Assembly (NCBI GenBank): GCA_949282305.1
Contig: CASDPB010000076.1
Location: 1-64,000, forward strand
Length of the DNA: 64,000 nucleotides
Reading direction: 5' to 3'
DNA from: an uncultured Lentisphaeria bacterium
GTDB lineage: Bacteria > Verrucomicrobiota > Lentisphaeria > Victivallales > UBA1829
Of the stretch, positions 8,609-16,847 are shown piece by piece. Position numbers and translations under genes: made by a program. The stretch's first letter is position 1, and each line of letters begins with the position of its first letter. A model generated the notes under the pieces. The model was not told the DNA's origin, did no database searches, and worked only from the letters and a program-made list of their open reading frames with translations.

Positions 8609-9946
8609 TCAGCCTTTTATAAAGAGTTTTTCATTAACAATGTGATACCAGCCGAAGAATATGGACCGCAGCTGGATCCGGAGTATTTCCCAGTAGGGTC
8701 TTATGAAAAAATGTGCCAGAAGCCCCGAGAAGAACATCGTCATCAGAGAGGCAGTCGCGGAACCGTTGATCCCGTAATGCGGAATCAGCAGACAGTTCAG
8801 CGCAAGACATATCACACATCCGGCGATATTTCTCAATATGGCGTATTTCTGCAGCTGGTCTATGATAATCAGATAACCGGAAAACGCCGACAGCGCCATC
8901 GCCGGAACTTTCCATGCCATGATCTGCAGGGCGGGCGTCGCGGAAAGATACTGGGAGCCGAAGCAGATATAGATTGCGGGCTTTGCCATCGCGCACACCA
9001 GCATCGCCACCAGAACGGAAGACCATACCGTGAGATCCATCATTTTCTGGCTTGCACGGAGATACTGTTCCCTGCTGGTCTCCTTGCTTTTCACCAATGC
9101 GGGCACTACGGTCTGGGACATGATGATCGGAAAAATGGAGGCGACTTCGACGATTTTACAGGCAATGGCAAAATTCCCGACAGCGGCATCGTTCATCAGG
9201 GAGTGGATGATTACCTGGTCGATTTTCTGGTAAACGATGATGACTGCGCTTGACAGCAGCAGGGGAAACGCCTCCTTCAGATAATGCCAGGCTCTCCCCG
9301 TGTCAAAATGAAAGGACAGCCCCGATATTCTTTTATGATACACCTGCCAGTAGCCTGCCGCCAGCAGCAGATAATCAAAGGCGTATGCGGCGATCAGAAG
9401 CCACAGAGACGCGTGCAGGAAAACCAGGGATATCTTCAAGGCTGTTCCGAATATATTCCGGAACAGTTCGGAAATCACGACATATTTGTTTTCCAGGACT
9501 GCCGTGAAATAATTCCGGAGCGGATTGCAGGACTGGAAAAACAGGATCAGCCCATACAGCAGCAGAAGCGACCGGAATTCCGTAATCTGGAAAAGGAAAA
9601 GCGTCAGGATCAGCAGCAGATAGCTGCAGCTTCCCAGAATCAGCCGTAATAGAAGCAGTGTTGAAAGTTCGTTTTCTCTCTTTCTGTTGAATGCATTATT
9701 GCATGAGGTCAGTTCACGGATTTCTATCTGATCCAGCCCGAATGAGGCGAGCACCGAAAATATTGTAATGAAGCTGATGATGTAACTCAGTGTGCCGAAG
9801 GAAGTCGGACCGATGATCCGGGCCGCGACAATTCCGGCGATCAGCTGTCCAAATAAAGTGGAAAAGCGTCCAATCAGAGCCCATAATACATTGCTGAAAA
9901 GTTCTCCTTTCAGCAGCTTTTTGATCTTTTGAAACAATTCCGTCAT
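8609..9946 (-). CDS. Wzx-type polysaccharide flippase (MATE-like fold)
   Basis: A 445-residue protein with about 12-14 hydrophobic helices. It starts with a short amphipathic segment and then NVLWALIGRFSTLFGQLIAGIVAARIIGP, the conserved first helix of oligosaccharide flippases. It would move undecaprenyl-linked repeat units across the inner membrane. The ATG at 9946 has no strong Shine-Dalgarno sequence nearby and follows a 617-base stretch without a recognisable gene. It is the first structural gene after the NusG-like regulator. The next gene starts within three bases of its stop. Confidence 0.88.
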   Translation of the reverse strand: MTELFQKIKKLLKGELFSNVLWALIGRFSTLFGQLIAGIVAARIIGPTSFGTLSYIISFITIFSVLASFGLDQIEIRELTSCNNAFNRKRENELSTLLLLRLILGSCSYLLLILTLFLFQITEFRSLLLLYGLILFFQSCNPLRNYFTAVLENKYVVISELFRNIFGTALKISLVFLHASLWLLIAAYAFDYLLLAAGYWQVYHKRISGLSFHFDTGRAWHYLKEAFPLLLSSAVIIVYQKIDQVIIHSLMNDAAVGNFAIACKIVEVASIFPIIMSQTVVPALVKSKETSREQYLRASQKMMDLTVWSSVLVAMLVCAMAKPAIYICFGSQYLSATPALQIMAWKVPAMALSAFSGYLIIIDQLQKYAILRNIAGCVICLALNCLLIPHYGINGSATASLMTMFFSGLLAHFFIRPYWEILRIQLRSIFFGWYHIVNEKLFIKG

Positions 9947-10563
9947 GCGATTTGCCGGCTTTCTGTTCTCCCCCTGTTCCCGCCGATGTCTGCCTTTTCT
10001 CCTGTTCCCCGGACCATACGTCCCGCCTCTTCCGCATCGGGTGCGTGAATGACTCTTTCTGCCGGGCAGGGTGTACGGCAGACGGTGTCTTTTTCATTGA
10101 AATTTGCTTGTATGAAACAGTTCATGATGCGAAACAGTATGTCAGGCGGGCCGCACCCGCGGGAAATCCCCGAAAATGAATGGCGGCTGCCGCAATTGTG
10201 CTTGAATTCCCCGGAATTCAGAAACTTGAAGACCTCTCCTTGTGAAAAAAGATGCAGGATCGGGAAAGAGAACAGGGCGGCGGATGATGATTCCCGTTGA
10301 AAAACAGGCATCACCTTTTATGGAATTATGCGGAACTCTGCCGCATGGAATTTGTGCCGCGCAGACTGCGGTCTGCACGCGCCTCTGTGACAGTTCAAAT
10401 CCTGAAAAGGAATTTCTTGTGTCCTGAAAAACTGCCGGAGCGATGGGAACCCGTATCTGCCGCTGTGCGCGCAAAATGATTCAGGCGGTGCCCCTTTCCC
10501 CGGGAATGAATGCGTGTCAATTGCTTCTACATATTTAATGGCAGAGAAATGATTGTCGCTGTT
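9947..10563 (-). other. 617-base leader between NusG-like gene and Wzx, with three inverted repeats
   Basis: No recognisable gene. An open frame of 123 codons (9943-10314, minus) ends in an ATGA overlap with wzx but has no family features, odd composition and no ribosome site, so I do not call it. The stretch holds an 18-base near-palindrome at 10203-10220 (TGAATTCC arms), a 6-bp stem with a 7-base loop at 10328-10346, and a 6-bp stem GCAGAC/GTCTGC with a 4-base loop at 10361-10376. I found no JUMPstart/ops-type sequence (GGCGGTAG). Confidence 0.5.
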
Positions 10564-11109
10564 TCATGCTTCCAGATCATCGGCGGCCCAGCGCATTTCA
10601 AGATGCCGTCCGAGAAAAAACAAGTTGATGATGACACTCAGTTCATCCACACGGCGGATGACAATTGCGTCCTGACCTTTCAAACGGCCGGATTTGATCC
10701 TGACGGGAGTGCCCTGATGCAGTCCGGGATTCACCACCAGCTTGTGAGCCGCCGACTGTTTTTCACAGATCCGGACCGTTCTTAAATCCCCGAGCAGAAT
10801 CTCCTCTTCCGCTTCCGACAATTTTTTCAGATTCCAGACCGCCTTGTTGCGGCGGATCAGAGTTTCTTCCTCCAGGTTCGGACAGGCGAACAGGTAGCCG
10901 GGAAACATCGGCAGACGAGTCTCCCGTTTGCTGCGATTGTGAATTTCCACTTTGGTAATCAGCGGCAGATAGACAAGGATGCCGTCCGCCGTCAAATACT
11001 GATTTGCATATTTTTCGTTGCGCGGTCTGGTCTGAACCAGACACCAGCGCTTGTCTGGAATATGCCGGAAAAATGCTGAAATATCTTCTTCGTTTCCGGT
11101 ATTGAGCAT
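10564..11109 (-). CDS. NusG-family transcription antiterminator (UpxY/RfaH-like)
   Basis: A 181-residue NusG-like protein. The N-terminal NGN domain reads RWCLVQTRPRNEKYANQYL, then YLPLITK, RETRLPMFPGYLFAC and the usual strand. The C-terminal part has a KOW-like core (GTPVRIKSGRLKGQDAIV) and ends in a short acidic tail. Open frame continues to 11268, but the ATG at 11109 has AGGAAAGTGAG just upstream and starts just ahead of the domain. Family members bind RNA polymerase and let it read through a long polysaccharide operon. Its position as first gene of the cluster, with a structured leader, supports a cis-acting role. Confidence 0.9.
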   Translation of the reverse strand: MLNTGNEEDISAFFRHIPDKRWCLVQTRPRNEKYANQYLTADGILVYLPLITKVEIHNRSKRETRLPMFPGYLFACPNLEEETLIRRNKAVWNLKKLSEAEEEILLGDLRTVRICEKQSAAHKLVVNPGLHQGTPVRIKSGRLKGQDAIVIRRVDELSVIINLFFLGRHLEMRWAADDLEA

Positions 11110-11255
11110 CTCACTTTCCTGTAATCTGGATACGCGAAGCCCGCATACGGGGCGGTGCCGGTATGCGGATTTCCAATATTGTAACAGAACAACCGTGAAG
11201 TTGTTCTGCCGCTTAACTCTCTGCCTCGTCCGGCAGTCATGAAAATAAATACTGT
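11110..11255 (-). promoter_or_regulatory. structured 5' leader of the NusG-like gene (two perfect hairpins)
   Basis: On the minus strand the leader between the predicted promoter and the ATG has two perfect inverted repeats. One has 9-bp arms CAGAACAAC/GTTGTTCTG with a 6-base loop at 11185-11208. The other has 8-bp arms CCGCATAC/GTATGCGG with a 12-base loop at 11141-11168. No T-tract follows either, so they are not simple terminators. They could be pause or control hairpins for the operon. This is inference from structure only. Confidence 0.5.
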
Positions 11256-11283
11256 AAAATACAACCATTCAGGTAATATTCAA
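11256..11283 (-). promoter_or_regulatory. putative sigma70 promoter of the polysaccharide operon
   Basis: Minus strand: -35 TTGAAT (11283-11278), 16-base spacer, -10 TATTTT (11261-11256). It lies about 150 bases ahead of the NusG-like start. The match is moderate. Confidence 0.4.
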
Positions 11284-11448
11284 GTGTGGCATTCTACAAA
11301 TATGGGATAATCTCCCGGCGGGAAGTGCTTTCCGGATTGCAGACGCCATCCTGCATGGCATTGCTACGTGCGCGAAAGCGGAAGATGCCGGTGTTCCGCG
11401 ACTCCTGCCGAAATCATTTCAGAACGGCGGATTCATGAGGGCGGTTCA

Positions 11449-12321
11449 TCAGCCGCCGGACTGCGGCAGCACTGTCCGGGGAGGCTGGTTCATTTTCGCG
11501 ACGAAGGATTTCCGCTTTGCCGTCATTTCCACCCATGCCGGCCGGAATCCGCTCCGTATTGCATTCCTGACGGACCGCAGATTAGACCATGCCGCGCAGT
11601 AGAAGGGGACTCTGCCGCGTTTCAGTATCTCGAACGCCAGACGGGATGTCAATGCGGAACCGATGCCGCGGGAGCGATATTCCGGCAGGACGTCGATGCC
11701 GATCTGCCACATGGTGTCGCAGTCTGCGGATGCGCCGGCGAGGGCGATCAGCCTGTCTTTGTCGTAGGCGCCCACGCCCAGGACGTCAAGATGCTTCCGC
11801 TGTTCGCAGAGCGCATGGCTCCATTGCGGCAGGTAAAGAGACCGGAAGTCCGGCTGTCCCAGAAGTTTCAGATGATATTTGCAGGCGTGCATTTTCAGGC
11901 GGTTCAGTTCCGGCAGGAAATATTCCGCCATGAAACAGACCGCGAGATCGAACTTTGAAAGTGCCTCGTTCAGAATGTGCAGGTTTGGCGTCTCGAAACA
12001 GTGTTCCGCCGGATAGGTTTCGATATACGCCTTGACCGTCTCGCGTGTCGCTTCGCTGACGGATGCCACAATGTTGCTGCCGTAGCTGACCAGATTGCAT
12101 TCAAACGGCAGAGAGAGGTAACGCCTTGCCCGCGGGTCCGGCGCGGAGATTGCCAGACGGTTCTCCTCCAGGAGAAAGTCCCCGGGGGCGCAGTTCAAAT
12201 CAATCGCGGACTGCCGCATTGCGATTTCCCGGATTTTCCGGCTGGTAAGATTCTGCGGCATGTCTGCCCGGCACTCTGTTTTCATGTTTTTCATCCGTAT
12301 TGCTGTTTTCGTCTTTTCCAT
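11449..12321 (-). CDS. GNAT family N-acetyltransferase
   Basis: A 290-residue protein. The C-terminal half carries the acetyl-CoA loop of GNAT enzymes in IDVLPEYRSRGIGSALTSRLA (around residues 208-228), followed by the YCAAWSNLRSVRNAIRSGFRP block near residues 240-262 typical of motif B. The N-terminal half has SAIDLNCAPGDFL, shared with a known two-part GNAT family of gut anaerobes as far as I recall. Start choice is uncertain: no clear Shine-Dalgarno precedes the ATG at 12321, and starts at 12291 or 12261 are possible. It is a single gene between the polysaccharide operon and a divergent regulator. The substrate is unknown. Confidence 0.75.
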   Translation of the reverse strand: MEKTKTAIRMKNMKTECRADMPQNLTSRKIREIAMRQSAIDLNCAPGDFLLEENRLAISAPDPRARRYLSLPFECNLVSYGSNIVASVSEATRETVKAYIETYPAEHCFETPNLHILNEALSKFDLAVCFMAEYFLPELNRLKMHACKYHLKLLGQPDFRSLYLPQWSHALCEQRKHLDVLGVGAYDKDRLIALAGASADCDTMWQIGIDVLPEYRSRGIGSALTSRLAFEILKRGRVPFYCAAWSNLRSVRNAIRSGFRPAWVEMTAKRKSFVAKMNQPPRTVLPQSGG

Positions 12322-12489
12322 ATATAATATATTGCGGAACGGAACCGATGCAACCGGTGTTTTCTCTTTTTGAGCGGCGGCGCGGACGGCAACGGATGTC
12401 CCGCATCGGCGGATGCGGATTCTTTTCCGGATTTCCGCCGGCGGAATGCCCGAGGAATATTATTTTCCTGATTTTTTCGCTTTACCCTC

Positions 12490-12518
12490 TTGACAATCCG
12501 CATGTTTTCGCTTAAAAT
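12490..12518 (+). promoter_or_regulatory. sigma70 promoter of the GntR/LacI-type regulator
   Basis: TTGACA at 12490-12495, 17-base spacer, TAAAAT at 12513-12518. The gene starts at 12564. Confidence 0.65.
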
Positions 12519-12527
12519 AATATCAAG

Positions 12528-12546
12528 CAATATTAAGAAGATATTG
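12528..12546 (+). promoter_or_regulatory. putative operator (CAATAT/ATATTG inverted repeat)
   Basis: The inverted repeat CAATAT-7-ATATTG lies just downstream of the -10 box, with a further GATATTGA copy at 12550-12557 and an AATATCAA half site at 12519-12526. This position suits autorepression by the adjacent regulator. Inference. Confidence 0.45.
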
Positions 12547-12563
12547 AATGATATTGAGGACTC

Positions 12564-13649
12564 ATGATTCCGAAATTCAAAAAAGATCTGGTTTATGAGA
12601 AACTGCAGTCGGCGATCCGGTCCGGCGTTTATGCGCCGGGGACGAGACTGCCGAAGGAACTGGATTTTGCGCGTGAGCTCGGTGTTTCATTCATTACCCT
12701 GCGCGCGGCACTCGGCCGTCTTGAAGAAGACGGATTGATCGTCCGTATTCCGAGCAAGGGGACGTTTGTCAGCGAGTCTCCGGCAGAGCTGCGGGAGAAG
12801 TCTGCGGACGGACGTATTCTGATGGCGTTTCCGGATTTCGGGGGCGATCCCGCAGCGGAGAATCTTTTCAACCGCAACCTGATTCTCGGCGCGGTCAAGC
12901 AGGGATACCTGAGCGGATATGAGATTCTGGCGTGTCTGCCTGAGTCTGTCGATGCGCTTCTGGCGGAAGGAGCGGCGGGTGTCATCTGGGACCGTCCGCT
13001 GCCGTCTGAATATGGCCGGATCAGCGCATTGGCGCGGCGCGGGATGCCGCAGGTGACGGTCAACCGGCATATCGAAGGCATTCCCGCTGTCGGCTGCAAC
13101 TATCCGTCGGCGATCCGTCAGGCGGTACGCCAGTTGCGGAGTATCGGGCACAAGTATATTGCGCTGATCGACCATGCGCCGGAGCGTGCGGCGGTTTTCG
13201 CCGAACGGCAGAATGCATTTTTCGAGCAGCTCCGTTATGGCGGAGTGGAGGATACCGGACGTTTTCTGATCCCGATCAACGGAGGATGCAGCACCGTTCT
13301 GAGAATTGCGGACGGCATGCGCCGGATTCCCGAAGCCACGGCGGCGATTGTTTCGGGGGTATTCATGGACGCTTTTCATACTTATGTGATGGAGGAGCGG
13401 ATCGGGGTGCCGGGAGAGCTGTCCGTAATCCAGTGGGGAGAGAACCTGCGCTTCGGACTGCATACCGATCATCCGTATTCGATCCTGACTGAACCGCGTT
13501 CCGCTGTCGGTCAGTGTGCCGTCCGGCTGATCTGCGATCACTGCCGCGGCAAACCTGTAAATGATTCCGTCCGGCTGCTTGATGCTGAGCTGCTGATGCG
13601 CACCGGCTGCGCGCTGCCCCGCACCTGGAAAATGAGCGCCGGGCTTTGA
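12564..13649 (+). CDS. GntR-type winged helix / LacI-type sensor transcriptional regulator
   Basis: A 361-residue regulator. Residues 1-72 are a GntR winged helix: YEKLQSAIRSGVYAPGTRLP, then LARELGVS-like helix text (FARELGVSFITLRAALGRL) and the wing RIPSKGTFV. The rest is a LacI-type periplasmic-binding fold with ligand-cleft strands (RILMAFPDFGG, GVIWDRPLP, KYIALIDHAPERA). GAGG precedes the ATG. This hybrid layout is common in regulators of carbohydrate gene sets. It points toward the prepilin-like and heparinase-like genes directly downstream on the same strand, so control of polysaccharide breakdown is a reasonable inference. Confidence 0.85.
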   Translation: MIPKFKKDLVYEKLQSAIRSGVYAPGTRLPKELDFARELGVSFITLRAALGRLEEDGLIVRIPSKGTFVSESPAELREKSADGRILMAFPDFGGDPAAENLFNRNLILGAVKQGYLSGYEILACLPESVDALLAEGAAGVIWDRPLPSEYGRISALARRGMPQVTVNRHIEGIPAVGCNYPSAIRQAVRQLRSIGHKYIALIDHAPERAAVFAERQNAFFEQLRYGGVEDTGRFLIPINGGCSTVLRIADGMRRIPEATAAIVSGVFMDAFHTYVMEERIGVPGELSVIQWGENLRFGLHTDHPYSILTEPRSAVGQCAVRLICDHCRGKPVNDSVRLLDAELLMRTGCALPRTWKMSAGL

Positions 13650-13704
13650 AAGATTGCATGATGAGAAAAAACAAAATACAAAAGATAGAGAGGGAGTAAA
13701 AGGT

Positions 13705-14187
13705 ATGAAAAGGAAGATTTTTACATTGATCGAGTTGCTTATAAGGAAAATTTGCAAGAAGAACATAACGCAAAGAATAAGCCTGAACCTGAATTCGGAA
13801 TTCTGTCCTGATGAAAATGTTTTTCAGGACCTCGCGGAGCGAGTCCCCCACCATGATTTTGTTTCCGATGTCGAAATCTGTGGCAATTCGCGACCGGGAA
13901 CGGTCTCCCCAAGAAGACGCAATCAATCCCTTTGCCTTTCTTCTTTCTTCTTTCTTCTTCCTTCGATTGTTCAAATGTTTTCCTGTTCGATTGTTCGATT
14001 GTTTCCCCGTTCCTTCTTCCTTCCGTGTTTCCTGTTCGATATTCTTACTTCGCAGGGTGAAAACAAGAGTTTTCACCTTGATCGAGCTGCTGATCGTAAT
14101 TGCGATCATTGCGATTCTTGCGGCAATGCTGCTGCCGGCTTTGAACAAGGCGAAGAAAAAGGCACAGATGATCCAGTGTACAAGTAA
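13705..14187 (+). pseudogene. beheaded prepilin-like start ([13 protein letters not shown]) running into leader element A
   Basis: A good ribosome site (GAGGGAG, then AAAAGGT) precedes ATG at 13705, which codes for [13 protein letters not shown], the start of a type IV prepilin-like signal. The expected [16 protein letters not shown] helix never follows. Instead the frame enters an AT-richer segment and ends at 14187 inside the next prepilin gene in another frame. It is best read as the remaining 5' end of an older prepilin gene joined to a leader element that brings a second FTLIELL start. Whether the chimeric 160-codon frame is translated is unknown. Confidence 0.55.
13770..14071 (+). repeat. 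prepilin leader element, copy A
   Basis: About 300 bases similar to 39367-39637 (reverse strand), 25 kb away. Shared landmarks in order are a CTGAATTC region, TCCTGA, CTCGCG with a CGAGT partner (hairpin), CAT-ATTTT, AAATCTGT, CGACCG-GNAA-CGGTC (5-bp stem with a GNRA-type tetraloop: GGAA here, GAAA in copy B), a pyrimidine-rich tract, then CGATATTCTT and CGCAGG just before the FTLIELL codons. The element has no transposase and no terminal inverted repeats that I can see. Confidence 0.65.
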
Positions 14188-14758
14188 TTTGAAGCAAATA
14201 GGAACGACCGCATTGGCTTATACTGTAGATTACAGGGATTGGCTGATTACTGTCAATGGGAACGCGCAATACTATCCGGATGTTTTTTTGAGGGATGCGT
14301 CGTGGCCGATTGTTCTCTGGTATTACAGAAATCATACGGAATTGCCAAATGCTTCAGTGAAAGGGGGATGCGCTTTCACTGATTTTACATGTCCTTCCTC
14401 GTCTTCTTATTGGCAGACGGGGAGGGGGTGGTCTTCTGTCAACTATGCGCTTAACATGCAATGCGGGATAAAATGGGGCAGTGGTTTATGGGGAGCTGTC
14501 GGGCTTAAGCTGCCGGGAATAAAAAATCCTTCCACACGTCTTTTATTTACGGAGGGAGGAGGGACTACTGCGGGAGGTGCCTACTTTTGGACCAGTCATG
14601 ATCTGCCATCCAGAAACTGGCAAGTGGGGTTTAGCCACAATGACGGGAAGATTACCAACATTGCCTGGATGGATGGCCATGTCGCGCCCAGAATGTATTC
14701 AGAAATCAAGATTAATACTGCTGATGCGGACAACAACTTCTGGAAAAGTGACAAATGA
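14057..14758 (+). CDS. prepilin-type N-terminal methylation domain protein (DUF1559-like)
   Basis: A 233-residue protein if the GTG at 14057 is used. The N-terminus [33 protein letters not shown] is the class III signal plus hydrophobic helix, with E at +5. The residue before F is not Gly. The C-terminal globular part has the family's NLKQIG, a Y-pair and the late [11 protein letters not shown] block. Such proteins are numerous in Lentisphaerota and Planctomycetota and are thought to be pseudopilin-like exported proteins. The frame is open upstream to 13811 through the leader element, so the true start is unclear. The gene overlaps the heparinase-like gene by four bases (ATGA). Confidence 0.8.
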   Translation: MKTRVFTLIELLIVIAIIAILAAMLLPALNKAKKKAQMIQCTSNLKQIGTTALAYTVDYRDWLITVNGNAQYYPDVFLRDASWPIVLWYYRNHTELPNASVKGGCAFTDFTCPSSSSYWQTGRGWSSVNYALNMQCGIKWGSGLWGAVGLKLPGIKNPSTRLLFTEGGGTTAGGAYFWTSHDLPSRNWQVGFSHNDGKITNIAWMDGHVAPRMYSEIKINTADADNNFWKSDK

Positions 14759-16602
14759 TGAAGAAAATTATTATAGTAATATTGGAGATTTTGCTTGGAT
14801 CTGTTGTGATGGCGCAAATGCCAGTAAAAAATACAATTCCGGGAAAAGAAGTTGTCTTATTACCTGAAATGTCCGATCGGGCGTTCTGGGAGCATTGCAT
14901 GGCGATTGAACAACGTGAGCGGATTATCGCGTTGGGAAGTCAGGTTTTAATTTCCAGTCCGGTACTGCCTGGCGAGAAACTCTATGCAGAATATTTCCGC
15001 AATGGAAACCGAAGCAATTATGAGAAAGCTTATAGTAATTATTTGAAAGCGGTAAATCATTTAGCTATGGCGGCTTGTCTCAGTGGAGATATTGCTTATG
15101 TTCACAAGCTTGAATCATTGCTGATACCACTCTGCAGACATCCGAGCTGGCTTCTGCCTGCGCATGATACTGAATTGAAAAACTGGAATGGAAAGACCAT
15201 AACGATTGATCTGTTATCGTCTGAATTGGGTTGGAATCTGGCGTTGTTCCGGCAGGTGTTCCGCTCGCAGTTTACACCGGAAACAATTTCCGCGCTGGAT
15301 CGGGAGCTGGAGAAACGTATTATTGCTCCTTTTGAGCGAATGGTTGAAAGAAAACAGTCTCCTTACTGGCTTTATGCAAAAAATAATTGGAGCATTGTTT
15401 GTCTGACGAATGTCTGTGGAGTACTGTTGGCAACGGATATTGCACCAGAACGCCGATGGAAACTGCTTGATGCTGTAATTCGACATTCCACTCATTATCT
15501 TGACGGATTCGGTAGTGATGGCTACTGTTCAGAAGGAATTACATATTGGGGATATGGTTATGGACATTATCTAATGCTTTCTTTGACACTCTACAAGGCA
15601 TCAGGAGGCAAGCTCAATCTAATGAATCGGAGACAGGCACAGCTTGCAGGGGAGTATCCGGAGAAAATACGAATTTCCGATGTTCTTTTCCCGGCTTTTT
15701 CCGATTCTGAGCTTGAGGCGAGACTGCCGGTTAGGTGGCTTGGTGTGCGTGATTATTTGACGGGCAAGACATCAAATTACTGGCGTGCGGTTCAAGTTTA
15801 CCGTCCGTCGTTTATCGAAGCCGCTCTCCTGCTGAATTTCCCCGCGCCGGACGCAAAGGAACTCAGCTCCGGTTCGGCTCCCACATCTTTTTCAGAATTC
15901 CCGGATGCAGGGATTTTTGTGATGCGTCCGGCTGCCGGAGCGAAGACACGGCTTTCCGCGGCGGTCAAGGGCGGAAGCAATGACGAGTTTCACAACCATA
16001 ACGACGTCGGAGGTTTTGTGCTGGCGGTGGATGGAACGGTGCCGGTGATCGTCGATCCCGGAGCCGAGTATTACAGCGGACGTTCTTTCAGCAGCAGACG
16101 CTATGAGAGCAACCTCAACAACTCTTTCGGGCACAGCGTGCCGCGCATCAACGGGGAATTGCAGATCGCCGGGAAGAATACGCGCTCGAAAGTCGTGAAG
16201 AAAGAGGTTTCGGATGAACAGGTCAGGATTACATTCGATATCCGCAATGCCTACCGCCAGGTTCCCGGAATCGGCAGACTGGAACGGACGTTCCGTTATT
16301 CCCGCGAAGGAGCCGGGTTATTTGAAGTGACCGACAAAGCGGAGTTCGGAACACCGATGTCGTTTGAAACCGCATTGATTACATTCGGAACCTGGAAAGA
16401 GACCGCGCCCGGAAAACTGCTGCTGAGTTATCGCGGCAAATCGCTGGAAGTCGTCATCGATTGCGGCGGCGCGCCGTTCAAAGTCAGTTCGGAGGAGATC
16501 AGGGAGAAGATCCGCTGGAAAGAGAATCCGCATCGTATTGCCGTGACTCTGTCGGAACCGGTGGAAAAAGCGGAAATCCGCATGACCTTCCGGGCATTGT
16601 AA
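14755..16602 (+). CDS. heparinase II/III-like polysaccharide lyase, secreted
   Basis: A 615-residue protein with a hydrophobic signal peptide at residues 3-20 ending near V-V-M-A-Q. Residues 60-380 form an alpha/alpha toroid-like region. A heparinase II/III beta-sheet domain follows, with the motif H413-N-H415-N-D417 in FHNHNDVGG and the following GAEYYSGR block. Such enzymes cleave uronic-acid polysaccharides by beta-elimination in the periplasm or outside. The start ATG overlaps the prepilin-like stop, implying one operon. The first two thirds are AT-rich (60-base samples of 30% and 37% GC) and the last third GC-rich (53-58%), with the switch near 15.7-15.85 kb, which suggests a recombinant gene. 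Confidence 0.85.
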   Translation: MMKKIIIVILEILLGSVVMAQMPVKNTIPGKEVVLLPEMSDRAFWEHCMAIEQRERIIALGSQVLISSPVLPGEKLYAEYFRNGNRSNYEKAYSNYLKAVNHLAMAACLSGDIAYVHKLESLLIPLCRHPSWLLPAHDTELKNWNGKTITIDLLSSELGWNLALFRQVFRSQFTPETISALDRELEKRIIAPFERMVERKQSPYWLYAKNNWSIVCLTNVCGVLLATDIAPERRWKLLDAVIRHSTHYLDGFGSDGYCSEGITYWGYGYGHYLMLSLTLYKASGGKLNLMNRRQAQLAGEYPEKIRISDVLFPAFSDSELEARLPVRWLGVRDYLTGKTSNYWRAVQVYRPSFIEAALLLNFPAPDAKELSSGSAPTSFSEFPDAGIFVMRPAAGAKTRLSAAVKGGSNDEFHNHNDVGGFVLAVDGTVPVIVDPGAEYYSGRSFSSRRYESNLNNSFGHSVPRINGELQIAGKNTRSKVVKKEVSDEQVRITFDIRNAYRQVPGIGRLERTFRYSREGAGLFEVTDKAEFGTPMSFETALITFGTWKETAPGKLLLSYRGKSLEVVIDCGGAPFKVSSEEIREKIRWKENPHRIAVTLSEPVEKAEIRMTFRAL

Positions 16603-16847
16603 ATGTTTTCAGCGCAGTATTCTTAACAAATGCGGAAAATTTTGACGCAATTCGGTTTCGGCTGCAACTGTCAGCCAAATGCTGTGCACAGAGCGAATGA
16701 GACAGAATTGCGGTATTGAAAAGCCCATTTCAGAAGAGATACTGATGACGCGTTAAATTCTGCTGAGATATGACGGTTGACGGCATATTTTCCCCCGGGA
16801 ACATTTCGGGGTGAAATGGCGAGGGAAAACTGTCTGACGGCGCGAGA

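Noticed and set aside
9943-10314. 123-codon minus-strand frame before wzx
   Set aside because: The ATGA overlap is suggestive, but the translation has no family features, no ribosome site and an odd, Cys/Arg-rich composition.
13811-14056. N-terminal extension of the prepilin-like protein through the leader element
   Set aside because: A class III signal must be near the N-terminus; an 80-residue basic extension would not work. The frame also loses register with copy B's frame near the end.
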